This document shows positions 1 to 7,487 of a stretch of 43,746 nucleotides of DNA, piece after piece. The position numbers were made by a program, and so were the translations under genes. The notes beneath the pieces are model-generated. The model saw only the letters and a program-made list of their open reading frames with translations, had not been told where the DNA came from and did not search any database. Every line of letters starts with the position of its first letter. Position 1 is the stretch's first letter. Origin of the DNA: Candidatus Spechtbacterales bacterium (GTDB lineage Bacteria; Patescibacteriota; Minisyncoccia; Spechtbacterales; 2-12-FULL-38-22); assembly GCA_040879145.1 (NCBI GenBank), contig JBBDKX010000006.1, positions 1 to 43,746 of the forward strand, read 5' to 3'.

Positions 1-40
1 AATTCATAATATCGTGGATCCTCGACCCAAAGGGTCGGGA

Positions 41-73
41 CAGACCTCTGCGTAATCACTCCGCCAACGCGCC
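41..73 (-). pseudogene. 5' half of a tRNA-Cys-like gene, copy 1
   Basis: On the minus strand this has a 7-nt acceptor strand (GGCGCGT), TG, a D-arm with a GCG/CGC stem, the 5' anticodon stem GAGGT and CTG. The match then stops at the first anticodon base, and dispersed-repeat sequence follows instead of a 3' half. No T-arm or 3' acceptor strand is found before the window ends. Assignment to Cys(GCA) rests on resemblance of the 5' half only. Confidence 0.5.
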
Positions 74-119
74 ATCAAAAATTCATAATATCGTGGATCC
101 TCGACCCAAAGGGTCGGGA

Positions 120-152
120 CAGACCTCTGCGTAACCACTCCGCCACGACGCC
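120..152 (-). pseudogene. 5' half of a tRNA-Cys-like gene, copy 2
   Basis: The architecture matches copy 1 but the acceptor strand differs (GGCGTCG) and so does the D-loop (GTGGTTAC against GTGATTAC). The copies are therefore diverged rather than a perfect assembly duplication. It breaks at the same point in the anticodon loop and continues into the palindromic element. No matching 3' half follows before the next copy. Confidence 0.5.
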
Positions 153-154
153 TT

Positions 155-1147
155 TTATTTGTCTTGATTTTTAATAAGCACCTCCTCTACCGCGCTGTAT
201 ATTTTATTACGGGCATCCTCTAATGAACACTCCAAATTAAACCCCGCGGCATACTTGTGTCCGCCTCCCCCAAGCTTTTGGGCTATACGTGACACATCAA
301 CGTCTTTGAATTTATCACTCCTAAGACTTCCTTTAATCTTACCACGCTCATATTCAACAGCCAAAACTGAAAAGCCGGTCTCATGGGCATTGTTCATAAT
401 ACTTATAAGACCCGTCAAATCATCCAAAACTATACCATATTTTACAAATTCGTCAAAAGATATAAGTGTATAAGAGAAATTATATTTGGAATCCTTTTGC
501 ATTTTTTGCAATAAATTCCCCCAAACATTCAACACCTCTGAACTTTTTCCCGCGAATGTCTTAGAATGTACCATATGCAAAGAGGCGCCTCTATCCAGCA
601 ATTCACCTGCCGTCTTTAGTGTTCTGGCAGATGTGTTGTGCGCGAAAAAACCTGTATCGGTTAAAATTCCTGTCAAAAGACATAAAGCTGTCTTCTGAGA
701 CACGTGCCATCCGGCAGAAAGTAAAAAGGAGTAAACTATTTCTGTTGTTGAAGAAAAATCAGTTTCAATTATCTTTACATCTCCTCTTTGCGCGGATTCA
801 GGATGGTGGTCAAAAGTGATAATCTTTGTACCTTCAACCACATCTTCAGGAATACCCAACCGAGCAAAATCGCCATAATCAAAACCTATTATCAAATCCG
901 GTTGCTGCGATATTGAATCTCTCAAAAGTTCACAGCCAGGTAAAAAATTTAAAGACTCAGGCAAAGGGTCTCCTGCTAAATATGGAGTTGTGCTTTTACC
1001 CAAATTCTCTTCTATTGCCTGTCGCAAGCCCAGCACAGAACCGAGAGAATCGCCGTCAGGATTCATGTGTCCCGCCAGCAAAATATGCTCGCTGTCTTCT
1101 ATTATGCGCTTAGCTTCAACAAATTTATCCTTTAATTGCTGAGACAT
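155..1147 (-). CDS. nrnA: DHH-family phosphoesterase, NrnA-like (nanoRNase / pAp phosphatase)
   Basis: This 330-aa protein has the two-domain DHH/DHHA1 layout. The N-terminal DHH motifs are NPDGDS (about residues 29-34), FDYGDF, DHHPES and TGILTDTG. The C-terminal substrate-binding motif is GGGGHKYAAGF. Family members are Mn-dependent enzymes that degrade 2-5-nt RNAs and dephosphorylate pAp in the cytoplasm. The start codon directly abuts the infB stop with no gap, so translational coupling in a DUF4446-infB-nrnA operon is likely. The infB-nrnA neighbourhood is common in bacteria; rbfA, often found between them, is absent. Length is normal for the family. The nanoRNase and pAp activities cannot be told apart from sequence. 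Confidence 0.93.
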   Translation of the reverse strand: MSQQLKDKFVEAKRIIEDSEHILLAGHMNPDGDSLGSVLGLRQAIEENLGKSTTPYLAGDPLPESLNFLPGCELLRDSISQQPDLIIGFDYGDFARLGIPEDVVEGTKIITFDHHPESAQRGDVKIIETDFSSTTEIVYSFLLSAGWHVSQKTALCLLTGILTDTGFFAHNTSARTLKTAGELLDRGASLHMVHSKTFAGKSSEVLNVWGNLLQKMQKDSKYNFSYTLISFDEFVKYGIVLDDLTGLISIMNNAHETGFSVLAVEYERGKIKGSLRSDKFKDVDVSRIAQKLGGGGHKYAAGFNLECSLEDARNKIYSAVEEVLIKNQDK

Positions 1148-2683
1148 TTACAATATAGGTTTAGATGTTCTTTTTTCCAATGCTTCTAATATATCCCCTT
1201 CCTCAAGTTTTACTCCTCCATCAAATAAAATACCTGCCTCCTCTCCTTTTTCAGCTCTTTCTATTGCCTTATCCACGCTTTTTAATTGATTCAATTTACC
1301 TTTTCCTATAACCTTATCCTCGCGAATAACATTTAAAGTTGCACCCCTTTTAAGTTCTCCCTCTATAATTTTACCTCCGACTATCATCCGGGATGTCTCT
1401 GTTCTAAATATCTTTACCACCTTAAACTTTCCTATGCTCTCCTCGGTGGTTTCGGGCTCTATATAGTCCAAAATAGCAGAGCGTACTCCCTCTACAAGAT
1501 CATAAATTGTTTCGTATGTTACCACATTAACTCCTTGTAGCTCCACGAGGTTTTTAGCCGTAGAGTTGGGTTTTATTCTAAAGCCAACCACAAGAGCTTT
1601 TCCATTACCGGCAAGCCGAACATCCGAATCTGTTATCTCTCCCACTCCCTCTTGCAATATTCTTAACTTTATATGCTCGTTATCTATAGAACGCAAAACG
1701 CTGTGTACCGCCTCAAGAGTGCCCTCAACATCACTTTTTAAAATTATATTTACAACCTTTTGTCCATCTTCAACTTCCAAGAGACTCCCCTCTTCCTCTT
1801 TACGCTCCTTTCTTTGCATTCTCTCTTCAGCCTCTTTCTGGTTAGCGACTTCAACAAATTTTTCTCCAACTTGCGGCACAGAGGCAAGGCCGGTTATTAC
1901 AACCGGAGAAGAGGGGTCCGCTTCCTTAATCTGTTCCCCTGCAAAATCTTCCATGCTTTTTATTTTTGCCCAAGTAGTTGAGCCCGCTATAGTAGCCCCT
2001 GTCTTAAGGTGTCCCTTCCTTATAAGCAGTGTTGCCTGCGCGCCTCTCTGAGAATCCATAGAAGCTTCAACAACAACGGCTTCTAGGGATTCGCCATCCT
2101 CCGATGTTAACTCTTCCAGCTCGGCGATAAGATTTATGGTATCCAAAAGGTCATCCACACCCTCTCCTGTCTGCGCTGAAAGTTGAACACTGGGAATTTG
2201 ACCCCCATATCCTTCAAGCAAAACATTACTTTCCAAAAGTTGATTCTTAAGTTTTTGCGGATCTGCTTCAGGTTTATCTATCTTATTTATAGCTACAACA
2301 TACGGAAGGCCGTTCTTTTGTATTATAGAAATAGCCTCTTTGGTTTGTGGCATAACACCATCATCGGCGGCAACAACCAAAACCGCAATATCGGCAACCT
2401 TAACTCCCCGCGACCTCATAGCGCTAAAAGCTTCGTGTCCGGGTGTATCTATAAAGGTAATCTTTTTCTTTTCCTGTCCTGCCTGCCCGCCCTTTGGCGC
2501 GGAGTTTGTCGAAGGGTGCTCTATCTGATAAGCGCCCGTATGCTGGGTAATCCCTCCGGTCTCTTTTTCTGCCACCTTGCTTTGTCGTATGTAGTCCAAA
2601 ATGGAAGTCTTACCATGATCCACGTGCCCCACTATTACAACAACCGGTGGTCTTATTTTATTTTTAGAAGTATTATTTACCAT
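1148..2683 (-). CDS. infB: Translation initiation factor IF-2, short form
   Basis: IF-2 is the GTPase that places initiator tRNA on the 30S subunit and promotes subunit joining. All G motifs are visible: GHVDHGKT (19-26), [10 protein letters not shown] (switch I), DTPGHEAF (79-86), NKID and SAQTGEG. Domains II, III and IV follow. At 511 aa it lacks the long N-terminal region of E. coli IF-2 and starts almost at the G domain, as in other reduced bacteria. Residues 57-70, between switch I and the DTPGH motif, are extra relative to the family and are encoded by repeat DNA. The gene starts 8 bp after the DUF4446 stop and runs directly into nrnA. Confidence 0.97.
   Translation of the reverse strand: MVNNTSKNKIRPPVVVIVGHVDHGKTSILDYIRQSKVAEKETGGITQHTGAYQIEHPSTNSAPKGGQAGQEKKKITFIDTPGHEAFSAMRSRGVKVADIAVLVVAADDGVMPQTKEAISIIQKNGLPYVVAINKIDKPEADPQKLKNQLLESNVLLEGYGGQIPSVQLSAQTGEGVDDLLDTINLIAELEELTSEDGESLEAVVVEASMDSQRGAQATLLIRKGHLKTGATIAGSTTWAKIKSMEDFAGEQIKEADPSSPVVITGLASVPQVGEKFVEVANQKEAEERMQRKERKEEEGSLLEVEDGQKVVNIILKSDVEGTLEAVHSVLRSIDNEHIKLRILQEGVGEITDSDVRLAGNGKALVVGFRIKPNSTAKNLVELQGVNVVTYETIYDLVEGVRSAILDYIEPETTEESIGKFKVVKIFRTETSRMIVGGKIIEGELKRGATLNVIREDKVIGKGKLNQLKSVDKAIERAEKGEEAGILFDGGVKLEEGDILEALEKRTSKPIL
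2474..2515. repeat. In-frame repeat insertion in infB
   Basis: The minus strand contains CCCTTCGACAAACTC followed by a GC-rich stretch ending in a CAGGCAGG motif. It encodes about 14 residues ([14 protein letters not shown]) in the G domain. TTCGACAA is shared with repeat segments in leuS, metG and glyQS, and GCAGGCAGG with the palindrome at 29329-29350. The insertion length is judged from memory of the family. Confidence 0.7.
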
Positions 2684-2691
2684 ATTGTTTA

Positions 2692-3144
2692 CTATTTATT
2701 AGCCTCTTTTAATGCTTTTTTCTCTTCTTCGGAAAGCGCGTACTCACTTTCTCCTTTTTTCATTTTTTTGATATACGATTTTCCCCCATCCTTACTATGC
2801 AAATAGGTCAATAAAACACCGTCATCTTCTCCGTCCATAAGAGCAATACAAAAACTCTGCTCTCCACCCATATCGGCAAAAGGATTAAAACGCACTACTC
2901 CCACTTTTTGAACCATACTGCGCATTAAATCTTTATTTTTTGCGTCTTCTTCAAATATACGCTTAAAATCTTTTTCAACAACTTCATAACGCTCCATCGC
3001 ATGCGCCAGCATCTTCATTATGGATTTACTCTTTGCTCCCCCGAGAGCCTTATCTATCTTTTTCGCAATACGTGATATCCGTAAAAAAAGGCCAATTTGT
3101 CCGACCAAAAGCAGTCCTATAAAAATCCAAGGTAATATTTCCAT
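2692..3144 (-). CDS. DUF4446 family protein, membrane-anchored
   Basis: This 150-aa protein begins with one membrane segment (about residues 4-22), then a basic helical stretch and a small alpha/beta domain. The segments VGVVRFNPFADMGGEQSF, SFCIALMDGEDDGVLLT and YALSEEEKKAL match the DUF4446 pattern. The family function is unknown; it occurs in Firmicutes and CPR genomes as a short membrane-tethered protein. It is the first gene of the operon with infB and nrnA, with an 8-bp gap to infB. That suggests co-expression with translation genes but says little about mechanism. Confidence 0.85.
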   Translation of the reverse strand: MEILPWIFIGLLLVGQIGLFLRISRIAKKIDKALGGAKSKSIMKMLAHAMERYEVVEKDFKRIFEEDAKNKDLMRSMVQKVGVVRFNPFADMGGEQSFCIALMDGEDDGVLLTYLHSKDGGKSYIKKMKKGESEYALSEEEKKALKEANK

Positions 3145-3387
3145 AACGTTCTATACAAAAAATTAAGTGCAAAAGTGCCGAAGCCCGCTTTCGCACAACT
3201 ACTGGCGGACTGTGTCACGCGCGCCGTTGGCAATAGCCTTTGGCGACGTGAAACCGTAGCCGCGCTTCAGCGTGGCGAAGGCGGAGGGGGTGGGTATCCT
3301 TCGCTAAAGCTACGGAATACCTAATCACCCCACTATTCCTTACTAAGGCTTCAAAATGGCTCGCCATTCCGAAGCCTTGGCGTAGGA
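3145..3387. repeat. Gene-free stretch of palindromic repeat DNA
   Basis: There is no credible gene here. A two-part hairpin lies at 3347-3376 (ggcttc/gaagcc with inner aatgg/ccatt). The 15-mer ggcggagggggtggg at 3280-3294 duplicates the 3' end of the adjacent tRNA-Ser (3389-3403). Motifs such as gcgaaggcgg and ttcgctaaagctacgg resemble the repeat inside tatD. The tRNA 3' end therefore appears to have been copied along with the repeat. Confidence 0.6.
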
Positions 3388-3475
3388 TGGCGGAGGGGGT
3401 GGGACTTGAACCCACAAGCCCTTGCGGGCGCCGCTTTTCGAGAGCGGTTCCTTATCCAGTTCGGAGCACCCCTCC
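3388..3475 (-). tRNA. tRNA-Ser (anticodon CGA)
   Basis: This is a complete class II cloverleaf. The acceptor GGAGGGG pairs with CCCCTCC. The anticodon stem CCGCT/AGCGG encloses the loop CTCGAAA, giving anticodon CGA. There is a long variable arm (GCCCGCAAGGGC), and the T-arm is GTGGG-TTCAAGT-CCCAC. The discriminator is G and the CCA end is encoded (3388-3390). It would read UCG codons. Confidence 0.95.
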
Positions 3476-3714
3476 AGACCATACTCCCAACCCCCACACC
3501 AATTAGCAATATTTTGACAGCGTGTAAGGGAGGGGTTACGCATACTTGTATTTTAAGTGCATAGGCGCAACTTAGTTAGTTTACGTAAAAATAGTTAGCA
3601 CAATTGCTAATTGATGTGGGGGCCAACATAGGGTTCTGCTACACGAACACACCCCTAATTAATACCATAGTAGACCTTAAACGTAAAGAAAAACGGGTCA
3701 TATTATGACCCGTT
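3476..3714. repeat. Non-coding stretch with a 20-bp long-range inverted repeat
   Basis: The arm at 3491-3510 (cccccacaccaattagcaat) is complementary to 3603-3622 at 19 of 20 positions, with about 92 bp between. The right arm lies upstream of the deacetylase terminator. No ORF or recognisable RNA family was seen. SRP, tmRNA and RNase P RNA signatures were looked for and not found. It could be an unrecognised structured RNA or a repeat element upstream of tRNA-Ser. Confidence 0.6.
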
Positions 3715-3716
3715 TT
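3690..3716 (-). terminator. Terminator of the deacetylase operon
   Basis: A perfect hairpin (aaaacgggtcata / tatgacccgtttt type) overlaps the deacetylase stop codon and is followed on the minus strand by a T-run. Confidence 0.85.
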
Positions 3717-4656
3717 ACAACATTTCCTCTACACCAACCAGTTCATATCCTTCTTCCAGATGAAAACGGATAATATCCTCAAAAGCGAGTAGATCTGATA
3801 AGCTCAAATTATGAAAAACCCATATAGCGCCTGACGCGGTACCTCTTTTAACTCTGTTTAAAACTCCCTCGGGCGTGGATGCTGAGTGCCAACCGGCTGT
3901 GTCCCCCAAATCAGGGTATCCCTGCACACTTATCTTTGCGTGTTCAGCTGCAAATTTAGTTATTCTTTCTCCTCCGGCATATTGTGGTTTTCTAAAAAGT
4001 GCCGGGTGAAATCCCAGAATTTCTTCTAATATTCTGTCTGTTTCTCCAATCTCGCGCTCCACAGCAATATCTGAAGCCCTTGCCAAATTCAAGTGAGTTA
4101 GAGAGTGGTTGCCTATGCCATGACCCCTTGTAAATATTTCCTGCAAAAGCTCGGGGTTCTCAAGAGCCCAGCATCCCGTAACAAAAAAAATTAATCCTAT
4201 GTCGTAATGCTCCGCGATATCCAACAACTGCGCTATGCCCTCGGCACCTCCAACACCTGTGTCTATCGTTAAAGCGACAGATTGAACATGTTCACTCCCG
4301 CGAAACACCTCAAGCGGCAGGTTGTTTTTTTTCAATAACTGTTCGTTTTCAACTTTTGCTCTGTTTGTGTGTTCCAAAAATTCTTTTCTTTTCTCTTTTA
4401 TTTCATCTTCAACATCCAGGCTATAACATGGATTGTACGGATTATCTATTTTATCCGGAAATTCAGGATCTAAACGCGCAGGTAAGTTACCCGGCTCCGC
4501 AACATCGCTGTTTTCAGCGACAATCACATCCGACTCATGCGATGCTTTGGGTATACTATCATCCATGACAGGAGTTTTGTTGGTAATAAATAAAAAAAAG
4601 AGTGCCCCTGTAACACCGAGAAAAATAACGGTCGTTAAAATTCTTTTTTTAGGCAT
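3715..4656 (-). CDS. Polysaccharide deacetylase (NodB homology domain), membrane-anchored
   Basis: This 313-aa protein has an N-terminal membrane anchor (about residues 5-25), a linker and a NodB/CE4 domain from about residue 125. CE4 enzymes remove N-acetyl groups from cell-wall or surface polysaccharides outside the membrane. Visible motifs are TIDTG (D132), HSLTH (H184, H188), RKPQYAG (R222), DLGDTAGW and VFHN. Motif 1 normally reads TFDDG. Here the second Asp, a metal ligand in many CE4 enzymes, is Thr, so metal binding may differ. The start codon overlaps the upstream stop (TAATG), indicating coupling to the preceding membrane protein. Confidence 0.88.
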   Translation of the reverse strand: MPKKRILTTVIFLGVTGALFFLFITNKTPVMDDSIPKASHESDVIVAENSDVAEPGNLPARLDPEFPDKIDNPYNPCYSLDVEDEIKEKRKEFLEHTNRAKVENEQLLKKNNLPLEVFRGSEHVQSVALTIDTGVGGAEGIAQLLDIAEHYDIGLIFFVTGCWALENPELLQEIFTRGHGIGNHSLTHLNLARASDIAVEREIGETDRILEEILGFHPALFRKPQYAGGERITKFAAEHAKISVQGYPDLGDTAGWHSASTPEGVLNRVKRGTASGAIWVFHNLSLSDLLAFEDIIRFHLEEGYELVGVEEML

Positions 4657-5306
4657 TAATTTTCCTGAACAAGGCTTACATCTTGTTTTTCTTTTGAAGC
4701 GCCTGTATTGCGACTTTTAAATTGCAAATAGATAAGAGCGCTTACTATACCCAGTGTATTGAAAATAATATCCCAAGTAGTATCTACTCTCTGATGCTCT
4801 CCACCTAACCCTACAAGAGTTGTGTCGAGCAATCTGTCGGAATAAAATTCTAAAAATTCCCATACAATTCCTCCGGCGAAAACCAAAATAGCACTAAACA
4901 AAAGGGCTCTTTTTTTAGTCCACCCTCTCCATGTCATAAATAACTCTGTAAAGCCAACAGTAAGCACCAAGGGCGTAACATAGTGCGTTAATTTATCATA
5001 CTGAAACCCATACTGATACAACTTATAGAGACCCAGGCCTCCAAGACTGTTAATAAAAAGTCCAAACGCAACAATCCCCTGAAAACGCTTTAGGGCGTCT
5101 TCTTCCTTCTTGTTTCTAACTCTTATAAGAAGCACAGGCAGTAGTACCAAAAATGCGGACAGAAAAGATAGTTTACTCATCAAAGGAAGCATATAAATGG
5201 CGGGAAACCAGGCTTGAGGGGCAAATGCAAAAACAAGCCCTGCAACAATATAAGCTGCCAAGAGAACTCTGACTAATTTATTTGATTTATATAAAATAAA
5301 ATTCAT
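4656..5306 (-). CDS. Integral membrane protein, DUF2238/YjdF-like
   Basis: About 216 aa with five to six membrane segments. The C-terminal half has YDKLTHYVTPL, GIVWEFLEFYSDR and RVDTTWDIIFNTLG. This H...WE..E...D...D pattern resembles DUF2238 (YjdF) proteins, whose function is unknown; the family assignment is from memory. The ATG at 5306 was chosen. A TTG eight codons upstream (5330) is possible, but neither start has a Shine-Dalgarno sequence. It is cotranscribed and overlapped with the deacetylase, so an envelope role is plausible. Confidence 0.65.
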   Translation of the reverse strand: MNFILYKSNKLVRVLLAAYIVAGLVFAFAPQAWFPAIYMLPLMSKLSFLSAFLVLLPVLLIRVRNKKEEDALKRFQGIVAFGLFINSLGGLGLYKLYQYGFQYDKLTHYVTPLVLTVGFTELFMTWRGWTKKRALLFSAILVFAGGIVWEFLEFYSDRLLDTTLVGLGGEHQRVDTTWDIIFNTLGIVSALIYLQFKSRNTGASKEKQDVSLVQEN

Positions 5307-5350
5307 TGCTTTAAAAAATAAAATATACAATTATTGTATTAGATCTTTTT

Positions 5351-5356
5351 ATTATA
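5351..5356 (-). promoter_or_regulatory. Candidate -10 box for the membrane protein-deacetylase operon
   Basis: TATAAT lies on the minus strand about 45 bp upstream of the start. A TTGACC further upstream is only 12 bp away, too close for a classical -35, so only the -10 is proposed. Confidence 0.45.
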
Positions 5357-5387
5357 CTACAACCAGGAGGTCAAGGCATGAAAATTA

Positions 5388-5412
5388 AAAACCCCGAATT
5401 TATCGGGGTTTT
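5388..5412 (-). terminator. Terminator after the 145-aa gene
   Basis: The hairpin aaaaccccga..tcggggtttt has T-runs on both sides and sits just downstream of the gene ending at 5424. Confidence 0.85.
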
Positions 5413-5423
5413 GTTTTTGTTAA

Positions 5424-5861
5424 TCAATAAGGCAGTGGATTGCCGTCTGTGTCGCGCAGACGAGCTCTTGTTTCCTCTACGGAAAGTACCTTATCTTTCG
5501 CGAGATCCCGTGGCAAGAGATCCATTGTAACAACAAGGTTTCCCTTTAGGCTAATTTGCCACGCGGGAAGACGTTTATATAAAAAGTACATCGCCTCTTT
5601 TGCAACTCCGGCGCTCCATTTGCTGTCTCTAAACGGTAAAAATATTCCGCCGTCACAGGCGGGTAAAACCACATCAACAAAATATAGCATTCCATTGCCT
5701 TTTTCTTCTTTAAACCGCATATATCCGTCCTGATGTTTTTGCTGGTTGGGATTTTCTATTTCCCATCCCGCAAAATCCTGCGCTATCGCATTAAGCAATA
5801 TCTCTTCAAGTTTCGTATCATAAGTATTTACCGGATGAGCAAAGTAAAGCTTCCGTCCCAT
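5424..5861 (-). CDS. Conserved protein, possibly nucleoside 2-deoxyribosyltransferase-like fold
   Basis: This 145-aa soluble protein begins KLYFAHPVNTYDT, has WEIENPNQQ near residue 35 and a central ACDGGIFLPF segment. This layout recalls the small Rossmann-like nucleoside deoxyribosyltransferase/DUF4406 group (K.YFAHP start, a WE..NPN strand, then an acidic residue in a D-G segment). Assignment is tentative and based on motif resemblance only. A strong AAGGAGG lies 6 bp before the ATG. It is preceded by a leader (TTTAGTTCTAAAAAGGAGG) like those in the small-gene island at 15-21 kb. It is transcribed alone, between two terminators. Confidence 0.6.
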   Translation of the reverse strand: MGRKLYFAHPVNTYDTKLEEILLNAIAQDFAGWEIENPNQQKHQDGYMRFKEEKGNGMLYFVDVVLPACDGGIFLPFRDSKWSAGVAKEAMYFLYKRLPAWQISLKGNLVVTMDLLPRDLAKDKVLSVEETRARLRDTDGNPLPY

Positions 5862-5883
5862 GGCGCCTCCTTTTTAGAACTAA

Positions 5884-5912
5884 AAAAAGAATAGCACTAA
5901 GCTATTCTTTTT
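5884..5912 (-). terminator. Terminator of the htrA-SemiSWEET operon
   Basis: The hairpin AAAGAATAGC / GCTATTCTTT is followed by a T-run on the minus strand, between the SemiSWEET stop and the next leader. Confidence 0.85.
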
Positions 5913-5942
5913 ACAAGCAAAAATCAATAACTATAAACATCT

Positions 5943-6197
5943 CTACTTATATTTTAACTTGAGAAACAAAACAGATACTGCAAAAATAAATGTAATAATA
6001 TTCGCGACAATTATTGGCAGATCGCCAACCAAAAATCCATAAACCGCCCAAAGGAAAACACCTGTGCAAAAAGCAGTATACATGCCTAAAGATATGTCTC
6101 GTGTCTCTTTTAGCCTCCAGCTTTTAATTACCTGCGGGGCAAAAGAGAAGGTTGTAAAACCGGCTGCCACCAACCCCAACAATGTAACTGTATTCAT
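5943..6197 (-). CDS. SemiSWEET-family (PQ-loop) transporter
   Basis: This 84-aa protein has three membrane helices, the single triple-helix bundle typical of SemiSWEETs, which dimerise to form a sugar transporter. The PQ motif is in FAPQVIKSWRLK (about residues 19-30), followed by ETRDISLGMY and a Trp/Asn-containing helix 2-3 (FLWAVYGFL, VANIITF). It starts 9 bp after the protease stop, so it is the second gene of that operon. The substrate is unknown; sugar is inferred from the family. Confidence 0.85.
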   Translation of the reverse strand: MNTVTLLGLVAAGFTTFSFAPQVIKSWRLKETRDISLGMYTAFCTGVFLWAVYGFLVGDLPIIVANIITFIFAVSVLFLKLKYK

Positions 6198-6206
6198 CTA
6201 AGTATT

Positions 6207-7247
6207 TTATTTTTTCTTTTCCTCCAACTCAATATCTATTTCATGTTCTTTACCCTCTCTCATAATCTTCGCTTTAACTTTGTCCCCTATTTTATGCTCT
6301 TGTATAACATCCTGAATTGTAAGCTCAGGGGTTATCTTTTTACCGTCCACTTCCAGTATAATATCAAATTCTTGAAGACCGGCTTTTTCTGCAGTTGAGC
6401 CGGGTACAACGGCGGTATCTCCCAAGGTTTCCCGCATAATAAGCGCGCCATAATCCACCGGGAGCTTGTTTTCTTTTTGGATACTTGTGTCAAGTATTAA
6501 ATAGCGCACGCCGAGAAAGGGAAGTCTTACGTGTCCGTACTGTTTTACCTCTTCAAGATCTTTTCTTGCCTGGTCAATTGGTATGCTAAAACCGATATTT
6601 TGAGCGCCAAACACAACTGCTGTATTGAGCCCTATAACTTTTCCGTCTAAATTAACCAACGGACCTCCTGAGTTTCCCGGATTTATTGCCGCGTCTGTTT
6701 GTATAAGACCCCGCAGACGCTCTGTGTGTTTTTGGTCTCCATGCTGGGCTGTTATAAAACGACTAAGCCCTGAAACTATACCCAAGCTCACCGTATTTGA
6801 AAACTCACCAAGAGCATTTCCCACGGCAATAACGTACTCTCCAAGCTCAAGTCCGCGAGAGCTTCCAAGTTCCAGATATGGAAAATTCGCGCCCTCTATC
6901 TTGCAAATTGCAACGTCATGTATGGGGTCGCGGGCTATTACCTTAAGTTCTCGTTTTGTTTCTTCATCATGGTCCAAAAATGCTGTATAATCCGCCTTTG
7001 GATCCTGTACAACATGACTATTCGTTAAAACTATTCCGTCCGGAGATATAAAAAAACCACTTCCTCCGCCTATCTTTACCGCCTCTTTTTCGCCTTTTTT
7101 AAATTTAGGCACCATGTACTGCTTGCCGTTTATAGGCATCTTATAAAAACCTTCTACTTTAGGTAAATCTTTTGTAATTACAATACTGATAACCGCCGGA
7201 GTTACTCTTTTTATAACTTCTTTAATGTGTTCATTTTCTTTAAGCAT
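6207..7247 (-). CDS. HtrA/DegP-like serine protease with PDZ domain
   Basis: This 346-aa S1C protease has catalytic His78 (TNSHVV), Asp111 (IHDVAI) and Ser193 (NPGNSGGP), and a C-terminal PDZ domain from about residue 245 (GSTAEKAGL, GDKVKAKIMREG). HtrA proteins degrade or refold damaged proteins, usually in the periplasm or at the outer membrane face. Here the protein begins MLKENEHIKE with no signal peptide or membrane helix. An in-frame TAA lies just upstream, so no longer start is available. It may be cytoplasmic, exported another way, or have lost its anchor. A SemiSWEET gene follows. Confidence 0.92.
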   Translation of the reverse strand: MLKENEHIKEVIKRVTPAVISIVITKDLPKVEGFYKMPINGKQYMVPKFKKGEKEAVKIGGGSGFFISPDGIVLTNSHVVQDPKADYTAFLDHDEETKRELKVIARDPIHDVAICKIEGANFPYLELGSSRGLELGEYVIAVGNALGEFSNTVSLGIVSGLSRFITAQHGDQKHTERLRGLIQTDAAINPGNSGGPLVNLDGKVIGLNTAVVFGAQNIGFSIPIDQARKDLEEVKQYGHVRLPFLGVRYLILDTSIQKENKLPVDYGALIMRETLGDTAVVPGSTAEKAGLQEFDIILEVDGKKITPELTIQDVIQEHKIGDKVKAKIMREGKEHEIDIELEEKKK

Positions 7248-7284
7248 ACCTATATTTTATCAATATTATTTTTTTTATACAAAC

Positions 7285-7313
7285 TTGAAATAGTGATCTT
7301 TTAGTGGTAGTAT
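7285..7313 (+). promoter_or_regulatory. Promoter of tRNA-Arg
   Basis: TTGAAA (7285-7290) and TAGTAT (7308-7313) are spaced 17 bp apart and sit 15 bp before the tRNA. Confidence 0.75.
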
Positions 7314-7327
7314 ATTGGAGAACAAAA

Positions 7328-7402
7328 GCCCCTGTAGTTCAACGGACAGAACAAGCCCCTCCTAAGGGCTAGATGCAGGTTCGACTCCCGCCGGGGGCAC
7401 CA
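7328..7402 (+). tRNA. tRNA-Arg (anticodon CCT)
   Basis: The acceptor GCCCCTG pairs with CGGGGGC. The anticodon stem AGCCC/GGGCT has loop CTCCTAA, giving anticodon CCT. The T-arm is GCAGG-TTCGACT-CCCGC with one A-C mismatch. The discriminator is A and CCA is encoded (7400-7402). It would read AGG codons. Confidence 0.94.
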
Positions 7403-7487
7403 AAACAGAACTCGACGGCTTTTTAATTTTAATAGATCCATTTATTATGTTTTATGTTAAGATACAAAAAATAACCACCTAAAAACT

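Larger units (their letters stand above)
1..153. repeat. Tandem 79-bp repeat, two copies, at the window edge
   Basis: The unit starting at 1 recurs at 80 with few changes. Each copy contains tatcgtggatcctcgac (10-26 and 89-105), a small hairpin (cgaccc aaa gggtcg) and a tRNA-like segment. The same 17-mer recurs at 29268-29284, followed by a different hairpin, so it belongs to a dispersed palindromic element. The first copy may continue beyond the left edge. Confidence 0.85.

Noticed and set aside
1-153. Two complete tRNA genes or a CRISPR array
   Set aside because: Neither copy has a T-arm or 3' acceptor strand within 79 bp, and two repeats without spacers are not a CRISPR array.
3476-3714. 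SRP RNA, tmRNA or RNase P RNA
   Set aside because: The inverted repeat suggested an RNA, but the GGAAGCAGC, tmRNA tRNA-like and RNase P core signatures are absent.
5378-5530. Plus-strand ORF of 50 codons with a perfect AGGAGG 7 bp before ATG
   Set aside because: It reads straight through a strong terminator and antisense to the 145-aa gene. The AGGAGG is better explained as part of the divergent upstream region.
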